DNA of 64,000 bases. Origin: Areca catechu. Lineage: Eukaryota; Streptophyta; Magnoliopsida; Arecales; Arecaceae. Location of the stretch: positions 56,910,748 through 56,974,747 of the forward strand of contig CM038038.1 of assembly GCA_021397845.1 (NCBI GenBank). Reading direction: 5' to 3'. The position numbers were made by a program, and so were the translations under genes. Below the pieces are notes generated by a model that saw only the letters and a program-made list of their open reading frames with translations, searched no databases and was not told the origin of the DNA. This document shows, in pieces, positions 1 to 11,281 of the stretch. Within the stretch, counting starts at the first letter, position 1, and the number at the start of each line of letters is the position of its first letter.

Positions 1-1158
1 GGCCAGTTTATATCCTGATCAGCCAAAAAGTGCCTTCCATTCTTCAAAATTATAAGGCACATTGATAACCTTAAGTGGTTGGGTAGCTGTCATTGGTGGT
101 AAATATGCTCGAACCAGGTTTTATAGTGCCCATGGCGATAAAAGCAGCCTATTAACCTAGCAACACAATTATTGATCGAAGGCATAAAGCCCAAAACATG
201 GTTGAACCCAATGGCTCGATGACATGTGTTGTCTATCATGCTTTGGGTTTGTAAGAGTAGTGCTAGCCTAGCCCGCTGTGGATTTGTCGACTGTGCATCA
301 AATTAAGCTCCCATGAAGGAGGCAAGGCTTCAATGCTGACCGAAGATTCTAATGTTGATATGCTAATCGCTCATTGATTGAGACCCCTAATCATGAGAAG
401 ACACTAATTCCAATGCCATCGGGCAAGGCGATGTCATTAGAACCCGATTGGCCTAACCATTCGATTGACCTTTCATCAAGAGGAATAAATTTCCTAACCA
501 ATCAACTAAGCACCAAACTTTTAGGCCCAGGCTTAGTTGTGCATTTGTAGAGCACTCAATCACTTCACCTGATCAGCCACTTGTTAGAGTGTGGGCACCT
601 ATCTTATCCGACCGGACCCAACTGAGCACCAGTCTTTGAATGTACACACATCCAAATGGGCCTCAACAGTAATTATTAGCAAGCATCTACCAACTACTCA
701 TCATGAAACATAGACCAACCCTTATAACTCGGTAACCTCAGACCTATGAGTTAGAGGTACTTGGGCAAGTTCCCAAGCCAACCAGGCCTCGAACACCCCA
801 AGAACACTCAAGCAGATGGATCCTCAGGTGGTGCATTCGTTAATGATCTCCAAGACATAATCTATCGATGCTCACTATTATATCCTCCACCACATAGCTG
901 GACTCTCCATCACATCTTAAAATCTCAAATTATTGCCATATCTAAGCAATTGGGAGAAGCATGCTTAAACCAGCATCGTGATCCATGCCATTATTAATGA
1001 AGCATGGCATCCATTAATCAAAAGATAAGGATGCATTTAAAGGGACCAGACATCCCCCACCAACAAGCAAGCCCCAAGCAACAAGTGGAGAATTTCATCT
1101 CTTTTTACCATATTCACCAGGATCCTTATCATCCCAAAAATATTCCTGAGTTTTTGCC

Positions 1159-1166
1159 TATAAAAG
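1159..1166 (+). promoter_or_regulatory. TATA box of the outer Tat-like LTR
   Basis: TATAAAAG lies upstream of a short CT-rich stretch (agctctctcgtctattctcc), as in plant LTR promoters. Start-site position is inferred. Confidence 0.4.
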
Positions 1167-1479
1167 GAGCTCCATGCAAGCTCTCTCGTCTATTCTCCCA
1201 CATTGTTGGCCTAAATACTGATTTGACCATTGGAGCGCCTTCACCGAGGCCACCCCTAGTGGGGCTTTTTTATAGGTACTACCTCTTGGATAGCCACCTG
1301 CATCACTCGCTCTAGCACCTCCCATGGTATTTAATAGATTTTGGTTCCAACAAAAGAGAAAAAGGGCCAATATATTTGTGGGAAGTGTAATCCAAAATGC
1401 GGGATAGCAATGCCATCCAAGAGGATTGCTTCCCACCTATACCAACACCGCCACCTCTGGATGGTAGAAAGGGCGATGG

Positions 1480-1484
1480 AAAGC
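1480..1484. other. Left target-site duplication of element A (AAAGC)
   Basis: AAAGC precedes the TG of the 5' LTR and is repeated exactly at 9061-9065 after the terminal CA. This defines element A to the base and shows that 1-1484 and 9066 onward were contiguous. Confidence 0.9.
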
Positions 1485-3039
1485 TGATGACGACATTAGA
1501 TCAGACATAGACTTCAAGTTTCAATTTGTTCTCTAAGTCATGTGTTGGTCAATTTTTGTTAAGTCTTGTAATGAAGTCCAAATTTTGTGAGTCCTGTAAT
1601 AAAGTGAGCCAGTTGGGTTCACTAAGTCAGTGGAAGTTCCTTGTTTAGTCTATTGAGTCTTGTTTATCTATTCAGTGAGTCCATTTATTAATTTAGGCCT
1701 ATTTTGAGTCTTGTTAGTTAGGCCTTTTTGAGTCCACGTAATTTTATTCAAGAGGAGGACCCTTGGACCCACACTCAAGTCACCAGCCCAACATCTGGAC
1801 TCCCTTCATGTCGCCCAAGCCCTCCAGGAGATGGCGCCCCAGCATACCATAACCTAGGTGCCTCAAGCCCACAAGCTCACATGTTGAATGGCGCCCGATC
1901 CATATCCCCAAAGAAGTGGTGCCCAGATCCAAGCCCTCAAGCCCATGGCACCCTCCCCTCCTAGGCCCACACAATTGGTGCCCAAGCCTTTGACCCAGTC
2001 CAAGATGCCCAGGCTTTGACCTAGTCAAAGAAGATTTCATCCAAGCCCACCAGGGAGTGGAAAAGTCAAAGCAGCCTAAGAGGATTTCATCACAGCCCAA
2101 GCCCATGGAGAAAAGTCAAAGCTTCCAAGTCTACAAGGAGTCCAATGTCCAAGTCCTACTAGAATTTGGGCCTCCTAATTTCAATCAAACTTTGTACTCC
2201 TAATTCTAGTTAAACCTTGTACTCCTTGTCCCATACAAACTTGTAATCCAATTTTGACAAGGAAAGGGCTCTGGGTGAATCTATAAATATCCCACCCCTC
2301 CCCCTCTCGTAATCTAATCTCTTTTCATGAATTAAAACTCTGGTAAATTTTTCTTATGACAATTTGTGTTCTTTGGAAGTGTGTGTAAGACTTGTTCCTT
2401 TTTCTTCTTACTAAACCCTAGCCATTGTCCATCCAAGCAAGAGCCCTAAGACGCCCACCATCAGCCCTCTCTAAGATCTAGATGCCCAAAGCTTCATCAA
2501 AAGCGCCAGGCCCTGCAACCTCTCTTCCACCCGATCTTCTTCTTTCCATCCTGTTTAGTATTTTTCTCATATTCTACATCACTAACCCTTGACATTTGCA
2601 GGACCCCTCCAATACCACACCCTCTGGATGAATTCTTCTTTTCCTTGAACCAATCTGATAAAAAGCTGATAGATTCACGGAAAAGTGACAGGATCATCCA
2701 GGCACCGATCTGAATGGTGCGATCTCTTCTGTAGCAACTAGAAATACTTGCCTGGTATGTTAAACCTAATTTCCTTCTCACTTTTTCTATTTTCTTGAAG
2801 TTGAACATGCTCCTAATAGGCCTTCTTAGACCTAGGATCCTAATTTCTTTTCTTTTTAATTGAACTAGCATGTGGGTAGGATGCTAATTGATACAGGATA
2901 ACCCTAGCCTAATCTTGCCTAGTTTTGGGAATAAAATCATAAGAAAAATCTAAAACTATTTGCTTGCTTTAATCTGATTTTCTTCATATTCATCCCTTGC
3001 ATATCATCTTGCATCATATTAGAATCCCGTCCCTCATCA
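1485..3039 (+). repeat. 5' LTR of element A
   Basis: Runs from TGATGACGAC to TCATCA (1555 bp) and aligns along its length with 7521-9060. It has a TATA box at 2282-2289 followed by a C-rich stretch and many CCAAG/CCCAAG motifs in U3. Apparent ORFs here (for example 1728-1964 and 2497-2871) are LTR sequence and not genes. Confidence 0.92.
2282..2289 (+). promoter_or_regulatory. TATA box of element A 5' LTR
   Basis: TATAAATA is followed by tcccacccctccccc. The 3' LTR has the matching TATAAATG at 8301-8308, one base different. Confidence 0.6.
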
Positions 3040-3043
3040 ATTT

Positions 3044-3055
3044 TGGTATCAGAGC
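3044..3055 (+). other. Primer-binding site of element A (initiator tRNA-Met type)
   Basis: TGGTATCAGAGC starts 4 bases after the LTR end. It is the standard plant LTR-retrotransposon PBS complementary to the 3' end of initiator methionine tRNA. Confidence 0.85.
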
Positions 3056-3717
3056 TTAGGATTAGGGCATATTCTTGCATCTTAGTTTAGATTTCTACAT
3101 CCTGAATTCTATATAACCCCTCAAAACATAGGACTGTTTTCCCATCAAATTTTTCAATTTTTTTCTAATTTCATGATGAATATCCTCTGTATTATCCTTT
3201 ATTTTTTTGTTAATTTTTTAATTTTTAAGATCAGAAAATAAACAAAAAAATAGTAAAAATAAAATCCTAACAAAAATCTACATCTTGTCATCTGCATTAG
3301 GGGTCTGAGTTTTAGTCTGATTCACCATCTTAGGTATTTTTTTTTCCTATAAAATTTGAATCATGTCATCTCTGTTGAGTCCTCTATTTTATTGATATTT
3401 TTATCAGATTTTACAGAACCGAAAACTACAAAAACAATTAACATCCTAGAAACCCTAACTGGAAATCTGTCTTTTCCTGCACCTAGTTAGAAACCCTAGG
3501 TATTGCATCATCATACCATTTTTTTTTTTGCATGGAATTTGGTAGGAAGAATCCTCACACGTAAATATCTATATTCTGAAAATTTTTTAGAATTTTTATA
3601 TATTGAAATCCATGCTAACCTCTGCATCAAATGTCGAATAAAAAAATTTCAGTTTTGCTAATTCTGCATACTTGACTTAATCCATCCAATCAACTACCAA
3701 ACCCCTCCCAACCCAAG

Positions 3718-4909
3718 CCAATTTTGTTTGATAACTTAACCAACTCAAATTTAAGTTGCCACCTCATAAAAAAATCAAAAAAAAAAATTTATTCTCTATT
3801 TTGTTACTAGATTCCATTAGGGTTCATCGATTGTGCATCATATTATTAAACTCATCTTAAGGGCACTCTAGCTATCTCAAATCAAGGCAGGATTTTATCA
3901 CTTATCCTAGGTCCAAAATAACCATCCTCATAGGAACCAATCCTCAATTAAAACTAAGTAGAAACCTATTTTAGGGACACCAATAGGTCGGGTCCGAGTC
4001 TAGTGAGGGAACTAGTGCACCCAACCCATCACCTATTACTAAGAGCTGGTATCTAAGGCTAGAGGTCAGTGGCAAACGCCCTAAGTAGACTGGTGGTTCT
4101 TTAATTAGGACCCTATCACAAGTAGGGAGAGCCTCCCACCACCCCACCTCTTACCTAGCCAGTGGAAGGATTAGGTGCTGTGTTGAGTGTAAGTTTAGCT
4201 AATTTATTAGGTTTTGGCTCTAGGTCTAGCAAACCCTAGTATGATTACCCGTGTGTGCTTGGTTGCATCATAACCCTTGTGTGTTTGATTGCATGACCTT
4301 TAGATTAGAGGCCCAATTTTGTTTGATAACTTAACCAACTCAAATTTAAGTTGCCACCTCATAAAAAAATCAAAAAAAAAATTATTCTCTGTTTTGTTAC
4401 TAGATTGCATTAGGGTTCATCGATTGTGCATCATATCATTAAACTCATCTTAAGGGCATTCTCACTATCTCAAATCAGGATAGGATTTCATCACCTGTCT
4501 TGGATCCAAAATAATCATCCTCATAGGAACCCAAGACTTAATTAAAATTGAGTAGAAACCTAATTTAGGGACACTAATAGGTCGGGTCCGAGTCTAGTGA
4601 GGGAACTAATGCACCCAACCCATCACCTATTACTAAAAGCTAGTGTCTAAGGCTAGAGGTCCAGTGGCAAACGCCCTAAGTGGATTGGTGGTTCTTTAAT
4701 TAGGATCCTATCATAGGTAGGGGGAGCCTCCCACCACCCACCTCTTACCTGGCCAGTGAAAGGATTAGGTGCTGTGTTGAGTGTAAGTTGAGTTAACTTA
4801 TTAGGTTTTGGCTCTAGGTCTAGCAAACCCTAGTACGATTAACTCATGTGTGCTTGGTTGCATCATAACCCTTGTGTGTTTGATTGCATAACCGTTAGAT
4901 TAGAGGCCC
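3718..4909 (+). repeat. 595-bp tandem duplication in the leader of element A
   Basis: Copy 1 (3718-4312) and copy 2 (4313-4909) both begin CCAATTTTGTTTGATAAC and run through the same sequence with scattered substitutions and small indels. The unit is untranslated leader lying between PBS and gag. It includes a block (3857-4180 and 4451-4776) that is conserved in the leaders of elements B and D. The flank 3056-3717 is AT-rich and holds nothing I recognise. Confidence 0.85.
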
Positions 4910-4948
4910 AATACCAATAGCCTCAACCTAACCCAGCATAGTGTGATC

Positions 4949-5158
4949 ATGGAGCCCAACCCTAGGAGAGCCGAATACTCTAACCCATACTGGGAGTCCA
5001 ACCCTAGGAGAGCCCAATACTCTGACCCATACTAGGAACCCAACCCTAGGAGAACCCCATACCATGACCTATACTTGAAGCCCAACCCTAGAAGAACCCA
5101 ATACTCTGACCCATACCAAAAGTCTAATCATAGGAGACCCAATTATAATTTTATAGAT
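4949..5158 (+). repeat. 42-bp (14-codon) repeat array at gag start, five units
   Basis: Five direct repeats of exactly 42 bases begin at the gag ATG. Each carries the core CCCAACCCTAGGAGA or a close variant, and the last unit is the most diverged. All five units are in one frame. Elements B and D do not show this array at their gag start. Confidence 0.8.
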
Positions 5159-6531
5159 CCGAATGATAGAGCCATTAAGTATATTTGATATTTACACCTA
5201 ACTTTGGTGGTGATCTTGATTTTGAGGATTATCTTGCTTGGGAAAGCAACATATATCTGTATTTTGAGCAAGAGAAAATGTATGGGAGATGTCAATTCAA
5301 ATTTGCTAAACATAAGTTAGTTCGCCATGCTAAAGTAGATTGGGATATGTTTGAGGAAATGTCTAGACTAAAAGGAGAAATGCCCATAATGACCTGGAGC
5401 AATATGAAACTTGAACTTAAAGAGAAGTACCTACCAAGATCCCATGAACCTAGCTCCTATGCACCCAGATCCTATGCACCCACATCCAATAAGTCCAGTA
5501 AACCTAAGACCCATAGAGCTGAACCCTTGTCCTATAAGCATAAACTTTAAGAACAATGGTACGAATTGAGACATGGTAATAAAATTGTGTCTGAATACAT
5601 TAACCAATTTAATGAGTTTATTAGGAAATGTAACATAGTTGAACCTGAGTCTAAGATCATATCGAGATTTGAGCTAGCCTACGTAGGGACATCTAGTGGA
5701 AACTGTTTGAATGGCAAATTCAGGACCTAGAGGAAGCCTATCATATAGCTAGGGAATTCGAGTCAAATCAGAGGAAACTCAAGATCAGTCAATCTAAGTC
5801 CAATAAGAGTAACCCTCCTAAACCCAAGCCCAGACCTAGCCAACTTCCTTTAGACCAGCCCAGTCCCATTACCCCTAGCCAGACCCTAGCACCTAGTTAA
5901 GTATGTCCGAGCCAGTCCAGCTCGAGCCAAGTCAACCATAGTCAACCTAAATCCTATAGGATTAGTACCCTTAGATATGATCCCAGTATTAATCCACTTC
6001 CTCTTAGTTAACCCATCCCTACCCTAGCCACTAGTCAATTTTCCTTTAGCTAACCCCCTCCTACCACCCCATTGGTTCACCAGAATGACCTTGAAGAGGA
6101 GATATATGAAGCTGATGTGAGCTTAGTGGATGAGTATGAGGAAGAGGAAGAAGAGATACCTATAAATGACCTAGAATTAGCTGACCCAGTAGATACCCAG
6201 ACTAAAACCAACCCAAATTAGTTGACCCTGACCATACCCAAATAGAAGCCAATCCAAAGTTAGTTGACCCTGACCACACCCAAATTGAACCTGTAGTGGA
6301 AGACCAGTTAGAGGAAGAGAACCCATATACTACTATTAGAATCATACCTGAGGAGACCTTAGAAGAGAACCCAATTATAGAGCCCGGTCCTTTGATTCAA
6401 GAACTAGAAGAATTTATTATGGATATGATCTCTTTAAATCAGTACCCTTAGGATGAAGACACTCCCTTGACTCCAATTGACCTCTTCCCTAAAATTAATG
6501 ACCCATTCTTCCGTAATGCAAACCCTTAGGT
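4949..6531 (+). pseudogene. Degraded gag of element A with repeated N-terminus
   Basis: The frame starts at ATG 4949 and immediately encodes five copies of a 14-residue unit of the form EPNPRRxxYSxPYx, with a stop inside copy 3. It hits TGA at 5186-5188 and continues in a shifted frame from 5185. There FEDYLAWESNIYLYFEQE and KEKYLPRS match the chromovirus capsid region seen in B (DWESDIDQYFEWYE) and D. A run of proline- and serine-rich repeats is inserted after KEKYLPRS (about 5440-5520). The zinc-knuckle region is not recognisable. An acidic region at 6080-6480 parallels the acidic gag tail of D. There are many stops and frameshifts. No protease follows. Confidence 0.75.
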
Positions 6532-6899
6532 AACCTCAACCCTATAAGGTCAACCTCATTAGTCTAGGACTAATCCCTGACACTCCTTGTATCCTATTCT
6601 ATCCAATCAATCTCAAATACTTTTCTTACTTTCTACCCTACCAAGCTAACCCTGAACCTACCTCTTATTTTTTGCTTTTTTTAAGCTTCTCTTGTTTCTC
6701 TAACCACTAGATTGCATTTTGTAAAAGTTTGCATGTTGCATTCATTCATTGAGCATGTCATGTTTGCATCTTACTTTTGGCGGAACCCTATGGCACCTAG
6801 TAGGAATCCATGCACCATTTTCATCTACATATCACCCTCTTGATAAAGGGTTAAACCCATAGTTGTAGTTTAGGGTTTAATCGAATCTACATATCAATA

Positions 6900-7500
6900 A
6901 GTTTTGGCATGAGCCATTTGCCCACATTAGGCGTTTGCCTGCATGTCACTAGGTGTTATGAGTTTTTGCACTACATGATTAGAGATTTGCATGAGGAATT
7001 AATCATAAGATTACTGTAAGCAATGATTTTTATAAGAACATGGTTAATTCCCGAAAAGAGTCTAAGAGTTTGCTGAAAAATATTATAACAATTAGGCTAC
7101 ATACTTGTGATCTGGATCCATCAAAGTGATAAAAAAAGTTAGACCTAGTGCTTGAGTTACCTACTTAGGCATTAAGCTTAACCATCAATATCTCAGACTT
7201 AGTAGAGTATAGGGAGCCAGCAATGATACCTAGTGAGATTGAGCCTAACCCTTTCTTTGAGACTGAACCCAACCCTAAGTGTCCACATCAAATTAACCTC
7301 TGAGAGGAATGATTGAGCGTATCCTGGATGACCAAGCCTTTAGTACCCGGATCAAAGGCTTCCATGTCACTTGGTTCGTTGGCAAGGTCGACCAAGATCT
7401 GAGGTTTCATGGATCATGCGAGAGGATCTGCAATGCTTCAATCCAGACCTATCAGAGCAGTACCTAAGCTAGATCACCTTCTTACTAGATAGGGTCGAGT
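6900..7500 (+). pseudogene. Integrase tail and chromodomain remnant of element A
   Basis: Scattered frames match the integrase C-terminal tail of B: the HEE segment near 6990, and KRVKEFTEG-like text near 7060. At about 7306 a stretch reading MIERILDDQAFSTRIKGF, then TWFVGKVDQ, aligns with the start of the chromodomain in B (IEHILDDQ) and D (IEKILDDQ). Known chromoviruses carry this domain at the pol C-terminus, where it steers integration to modified histones. Multiple stops make it inactive. The stretch 6540-6900 holds no recognisable coding sequence. Confidence 0.6.
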
Positions 7501-7520
7501 TTCTTCCATCCTGGGAGAAT

Positions 7521-9060
7521 TGATGAGGACATCATATCACATATAGACTTCAAGCTTCAATTTATTCTCTAAGTCATGTGTTGGTCAATTTTTGTTAAGT
7601 CCTGTAATGAAGTCCAAATTTTGTGAGTCCTATAGTAAAGTGAGCCAGTTGGGTTCACTAAGTCAGTGAAAGTTCCTTGTTTTATCTATTTAGTGAGTCT
7701 ATTTGTTTATTTAAACCTATTTTAAGTCTTGTCAGTTAGGCCTTTTTGAGTCCATGTAATTTTATTCAAGTGGAGGACCCTTGGACCCACACTCAAGTCA
7801 CCAGCCTAACATCTGGACTCCCTTCATGTCACCCAAGCCCTCCAGGAGATGGCGCCCTAGCACACCAGGCCCTAGGCATCTCAAGCCCACAAGCTCACAT
7901 GTTGAATGACGCCCAATCCATATCCCCAAAAAAGTGGTGACTAGATCCAAGCCCTCAAGCCCATGGCGCCCTCCCCTCCCAGGTCCACTGTAATTAGCAC
8001 CCAAGCCTTTGACCCTGTCCAAGATGCCCAGGACTTGACCTGGTCAAAGAAGATTTCATCCAAGCCCACCAGGGAGTGGAAAAGTCAAAGTAGCCCAAGA
8101 GAATTTCATCCCAGCCCAAGCCCATGAAGAAAAGTTAAAGCTTCCAAGTTCTACAAGGAGTCCAATGTCCAAGTCCTACGAGAATTTAGGCCTCCTAATT
8201 TCAATCAAACTTTGTACTCCTAATCTAGTTAAACCTTGTACTCCTTGTCCCATACAAACTAGTAATCCAATTTTGACAAGGAAAGGGCTCTGGGTGAATC
8301 TATAAATGTCCCACCCCTCCCCCTCTTGTAATCTAATCTCTTTTCATTAATTAAAACTCTGGTGAATTTTTCTTGTGACAATTTATGTTCTTTAGAAGTG
8401 TGTGTAAGACTTGTTCCTTTTTCTTCTTACTAAACCCTAGCCATTGTCCATCCAAGCAAGAGCCTTAAGATGCCCACCATCAGCCCTCTCTAAGATCCAG
8501 ATGCCCAAAGCTTCATCAAAAGTCACCAGCCCATGTAACCTCTCTTCCGCCTGATCTTCTTCTTTCCATCCTATTTAGTATTTTCTCATATTTTACATCA
8601 TTAACCCTTGACGTTTGCAGGATATCTCCAATACCACGCCCTCTGGATGAATTTTTCTTTTCTCCCAAACCAATCTAATAAAAAGATGATGGATTCACAG
8701 AAAAGTGACTGGATCATCCAGGCACCAATCTGAGCGGAGCGATCTCTTCTACAGCAACTAGAAATCATTGCCTAGTATGTTAAACCTAATTCTTTTCTCA
8801 CTTTTTTTGATTTTTTGAAGTTGAACATACTCCTAATAAGCCTTCTTAGACCTAGGATCCTGATTTTCTTTTCTTTTTGATTGAACTAGCATGTGGGTAG
8901 GATGCTAATTGATACAGGATAACCCTATCCTAATCTTGTCTAGTTTCGGGAATAAAATCATAAAAAAAATCTAAAACTATTTGCTTGCTTTAATCTAATT
9001 TTCTTCATGTTCATCCCTTGCATATCATCCTGCATCATATTAGAATCCCGTCCCTCATCA
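7521..9060 (+). repeat. 3' LTR of element A
   Basis: Runs from TGATGAGGAC to TCATCA (1540 bp) and is homologous to 1485-3039. It is preceded by CTGGGAGAAT, a weak polypurine tract matching the tracts before the LTRs of B and D. It is followed by AAAGC at 9061-9065. Confidence 0.92.
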
Positions 9061-9065
9061 AAAGC

Positions 9066-9651
9066 CCGCCAAATAAACAACCTCAACCTATACTAGTAGG
9101 TTATCTCCATAAATGAAAATGGTTAGCGTAGAGCAGTTCAACTTGCTTTTCCTGCAAATTTAGAACTTTATTATGGCTGTCCAGGCCATCCAAGCCACCC
9201 CTATACCACCATAGGTGACTCAACCTTTGCTAGCAGTGCTGCCTATGGTCTCTCAACCTACGGTGTAGCCAATGCCTGCATTACCTCCTGTGACACTACC
9301 CTTGCCTGGCGGTTGAAGCAGTACCTCGACCATTGGAGCATTCATGAGTCCCTTCTAAGGACCCAAAAAAGACTGCTCACCATCATCACCACTATAGGAG
9401 CCTAGAACTAGGAAGACAACACTTTCGGAGCCCCCAATCGAGGTAAGATTCCATCCAGTGACATTGATCTCCTTAGCGATCGAAGGTCCCAACCAATTGA
9501 GACCTTGAGATTAAGTGGAATCTCAAGGAACTGGATCGGCGAATCAAAGCAATTCGCAACTTCTTTTTGAAGCTGAATAATGGGTTTAATAACAACCCAC
9601 CTTTTGATGACAACATAATGAAGCACCACTTCCTCGACACTAAAAGAATGG
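9066..9651 (+). pseudogene. N-terminal gag remnant of the outer Tat-like element
   Basis: ATG at 9119 opens a frame reading MVSVEQFNLLFLQI, then MAVQAIQATPIPP, with proline-rich text after it, interrupted by TAG codons where CAG or CAA would fit. Further on, in a shifted frame, DLEIKWNLKELDRRI and NNPPFDDNIMKHHFLD resemble the Tat gag segment that element E still has as AHPPFSEEIQADPI. The sequence stops at 9651, where element F begins. It is probably the same element as 1-1484. Confidence 0.5.
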
Positions 9652-10122
9652 TGTCCTAAATGTTAATCTTTGTATGGACATTTATATGATCTTCTAGCTC
9701 ATGTATGATATTATTTATTAATAAAAGGTATTTGATTTATCATACTGCTATATCTTATCAAAATTATGATGAACCCCATAGGTTAGGGCAATGGAATTAG
9801 GATTATAATGGAGATCATAATGGTGAGACTTAAGTTCATATAAACCCTAATCTAAAATGTTCCTAGTCATTGGATAATCAATTCGGAGATTGATGAATCC
9901 CGTAAGACTAGTACATCTTATATATACTCGATGGAGAGGGTGGTTGGTCTCACAGCCACTTATGTAGAGACACTAATACAAGGATGTGGGTGCTCATTAG
10001 GCAATGAATTCATTGAACTGATCTGACAAGAGAACATCAAATGGAAGTTTTACTTACTTGTCAAAAGAATGTTCTCTTAGTGGAAGTTATGCATTGCTTG
10101 TGATCCTTAGACGTAAGACTAC
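9652..10122 (+). repeat. Element F 5' LTR, left part
   Basis: Non-coding sequence between the Tat gag remnant and the B LTR. Its last bases are ACTAC (10118-10122). After B the sequence resumes with GCTAC and catagtatct. This is consistent with B having inserted into one continuous LTR. Confidence 0.6.
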
Positions 10123-11265
10123 TGGTGCGGGCACCAGCATTCGAAAGAGACTTCAATCAAACCCAATCAATCCAATCTCCTTGTAGATTAATAGTAAATA
10201 AGTCATTTTAGTTTCAACTTTTAATTTTAGCTGAGTCTTGTAAAGTCAAGTTAATTTCAGCTCAAAAATTTCAACATAAATCCTGTAATTAGAGTCAAGT
10301 CAATTTTAATTTCAGCAAAAGTCTTGTAATTAGTCATAAGAGGCAAGTTGGGTTCAATTTAGTCTTGTAATTGATCAAGTGGGTTCAAATTAGTCAAAGC
10401 AAGATCAAGACCATGAAGCTTGAAAGTATCAAGATTGGATAGAGCAAACCACCTCAACTTTCATGCCAAGATGGAATGCCACCTCACCGCCGATGCCACA
10501 TCAGCTCCATTTGTGTGCCCAAAGCCTAGGGAATTCAAATTTGAAATCAAGTTGGGATGCCCCACTTATCCTCCACTTTTTCATGCTTGTAATTCGAATT
10601 TTTGAAGGACTTGGAAAGTTAATAAATACCCCTAACCCTCTTATAATCAAGCCATTGATGAAAGAAAAAAAAAGTCTTTCTTCTCTTCCATTGCCTTGTT
10701 GCATTGTCATTCCATGAGGGAGAGGGTGTGAGGCACAACCAGTTCATCCAAGCTCCAAGAAATCGCCAACAATCCTTCTCTTCCCCTTCTTCAATCATTT
10801 CCCTCTCACCTCTTTTCTTCCACGCCCACTGATGATCTCTATTGCAGGGATCTTTCCATGGCCACAAGTTAAGGATGGAGTCTACCTTGCCTTAGAATCA
10901 ACTACATTAGGTGTCTTCAATCAAGGGAGTGGTAGTCTTCTCATCCAGCCGCTAGTCCTTTGAGTGTTGAAGTTTGAGCCACCCATAAAGTTGAGATTTC
11001 ATTGTTGGTAAAATAATCCCCTCCTAAACTCTTAGATATGATTTCTTGAAGGTAATTATCCTAATTAGAATGGTTTCTCAGCCATTAGATCCATATTTAC
11101 TTTTGAATGAATGAAACTCCATTACGAGTAACAACTTTCTAGTAGTCTATTTCATTAAGCTCATTTGCTCTCTTTCGAATGAAACTTGCTTATATGTGGT
11201 AGATTCATTGCTCTCTTTAGGCTCATAAGTTCTTTAGTTTGAAAACCAATTTTCATCCTGCATCA
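10123..11265 (+). repeat. 5' LTR of element B
   Basis: Runs from TGGTGCGGGCAC to CCTGCATCA. It is homologous to 53149-54292 and to the truncated copy 47822-48912. ORFs at 10420-10867 are within this LTR and are not genes. Confidence 0.9.
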
Positions 11266-11269
11266 TTTT

Positions 11270-11281
11270 TGGTATCAAAGC
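11270..11281 (+). other. Primer-binding site of element B
   Basis: TGGTATCAAAGC begins 5 bases after the LTR. It is the initiator tRNA-Met PBS with one G-to-A change relative to TGGTATCAGAGC in A and D. Confidence 0.8.

Larger units (their letters stand above)
1..1484 (+). mobile_element. Old Tat-like Ty3/gypsy element: 3' part of LTR and leader
   Basis: No convincing gene is visible in this stretch. A TATA box at 1159-1166 is followed about 70 bases later by a GC-rich block at 1231-1260 (gagcgccttcaccgaggcc and following bases). I recognise that block as typical of the R/U5 part of Tat-lineage LTRs. A degraded Tat gag start lies at 9119-9651, on the far side of element A, so the two pieces are read as one element split by A. 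The left LTR border is outside the window and the LTR end (around 1300-1450) cannot be fixed. The ORFs at 761-997 and 1004-1315 match nothing I recognise. Confidence 0.45.
1485..9060 (+). mobile_element. Element A: non-autonomous chromovirus-type Ty3/gypsy retrotransposon
   Basis: The element is bounded by two LTRs of about 1.55 kb, a PBS directly inside the left LTR, and a 5-bp TSD. The 4.48-kb interior keeps a degraded gag, an acidic gag tail, the integrase tail and a chromodomain remnant. Protease, RT, RNase H and the integrase core are absent between about 6540 and 6900. Its gag and chromodomain are clearly related to those of elements B and D. It is therefore an internally deleted derivative that would have needed enzymes in trans. 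The interior also has a 595-bp tandem duplication of its leader. Confidence 0.9.

Noticed and set aside
4949..5158. CRISPR-like repeat array
   Set aside because: Repeats are contiguous 42-base units without unique spacers, begin at a gag ATG and lie in a plant retrotransposon.
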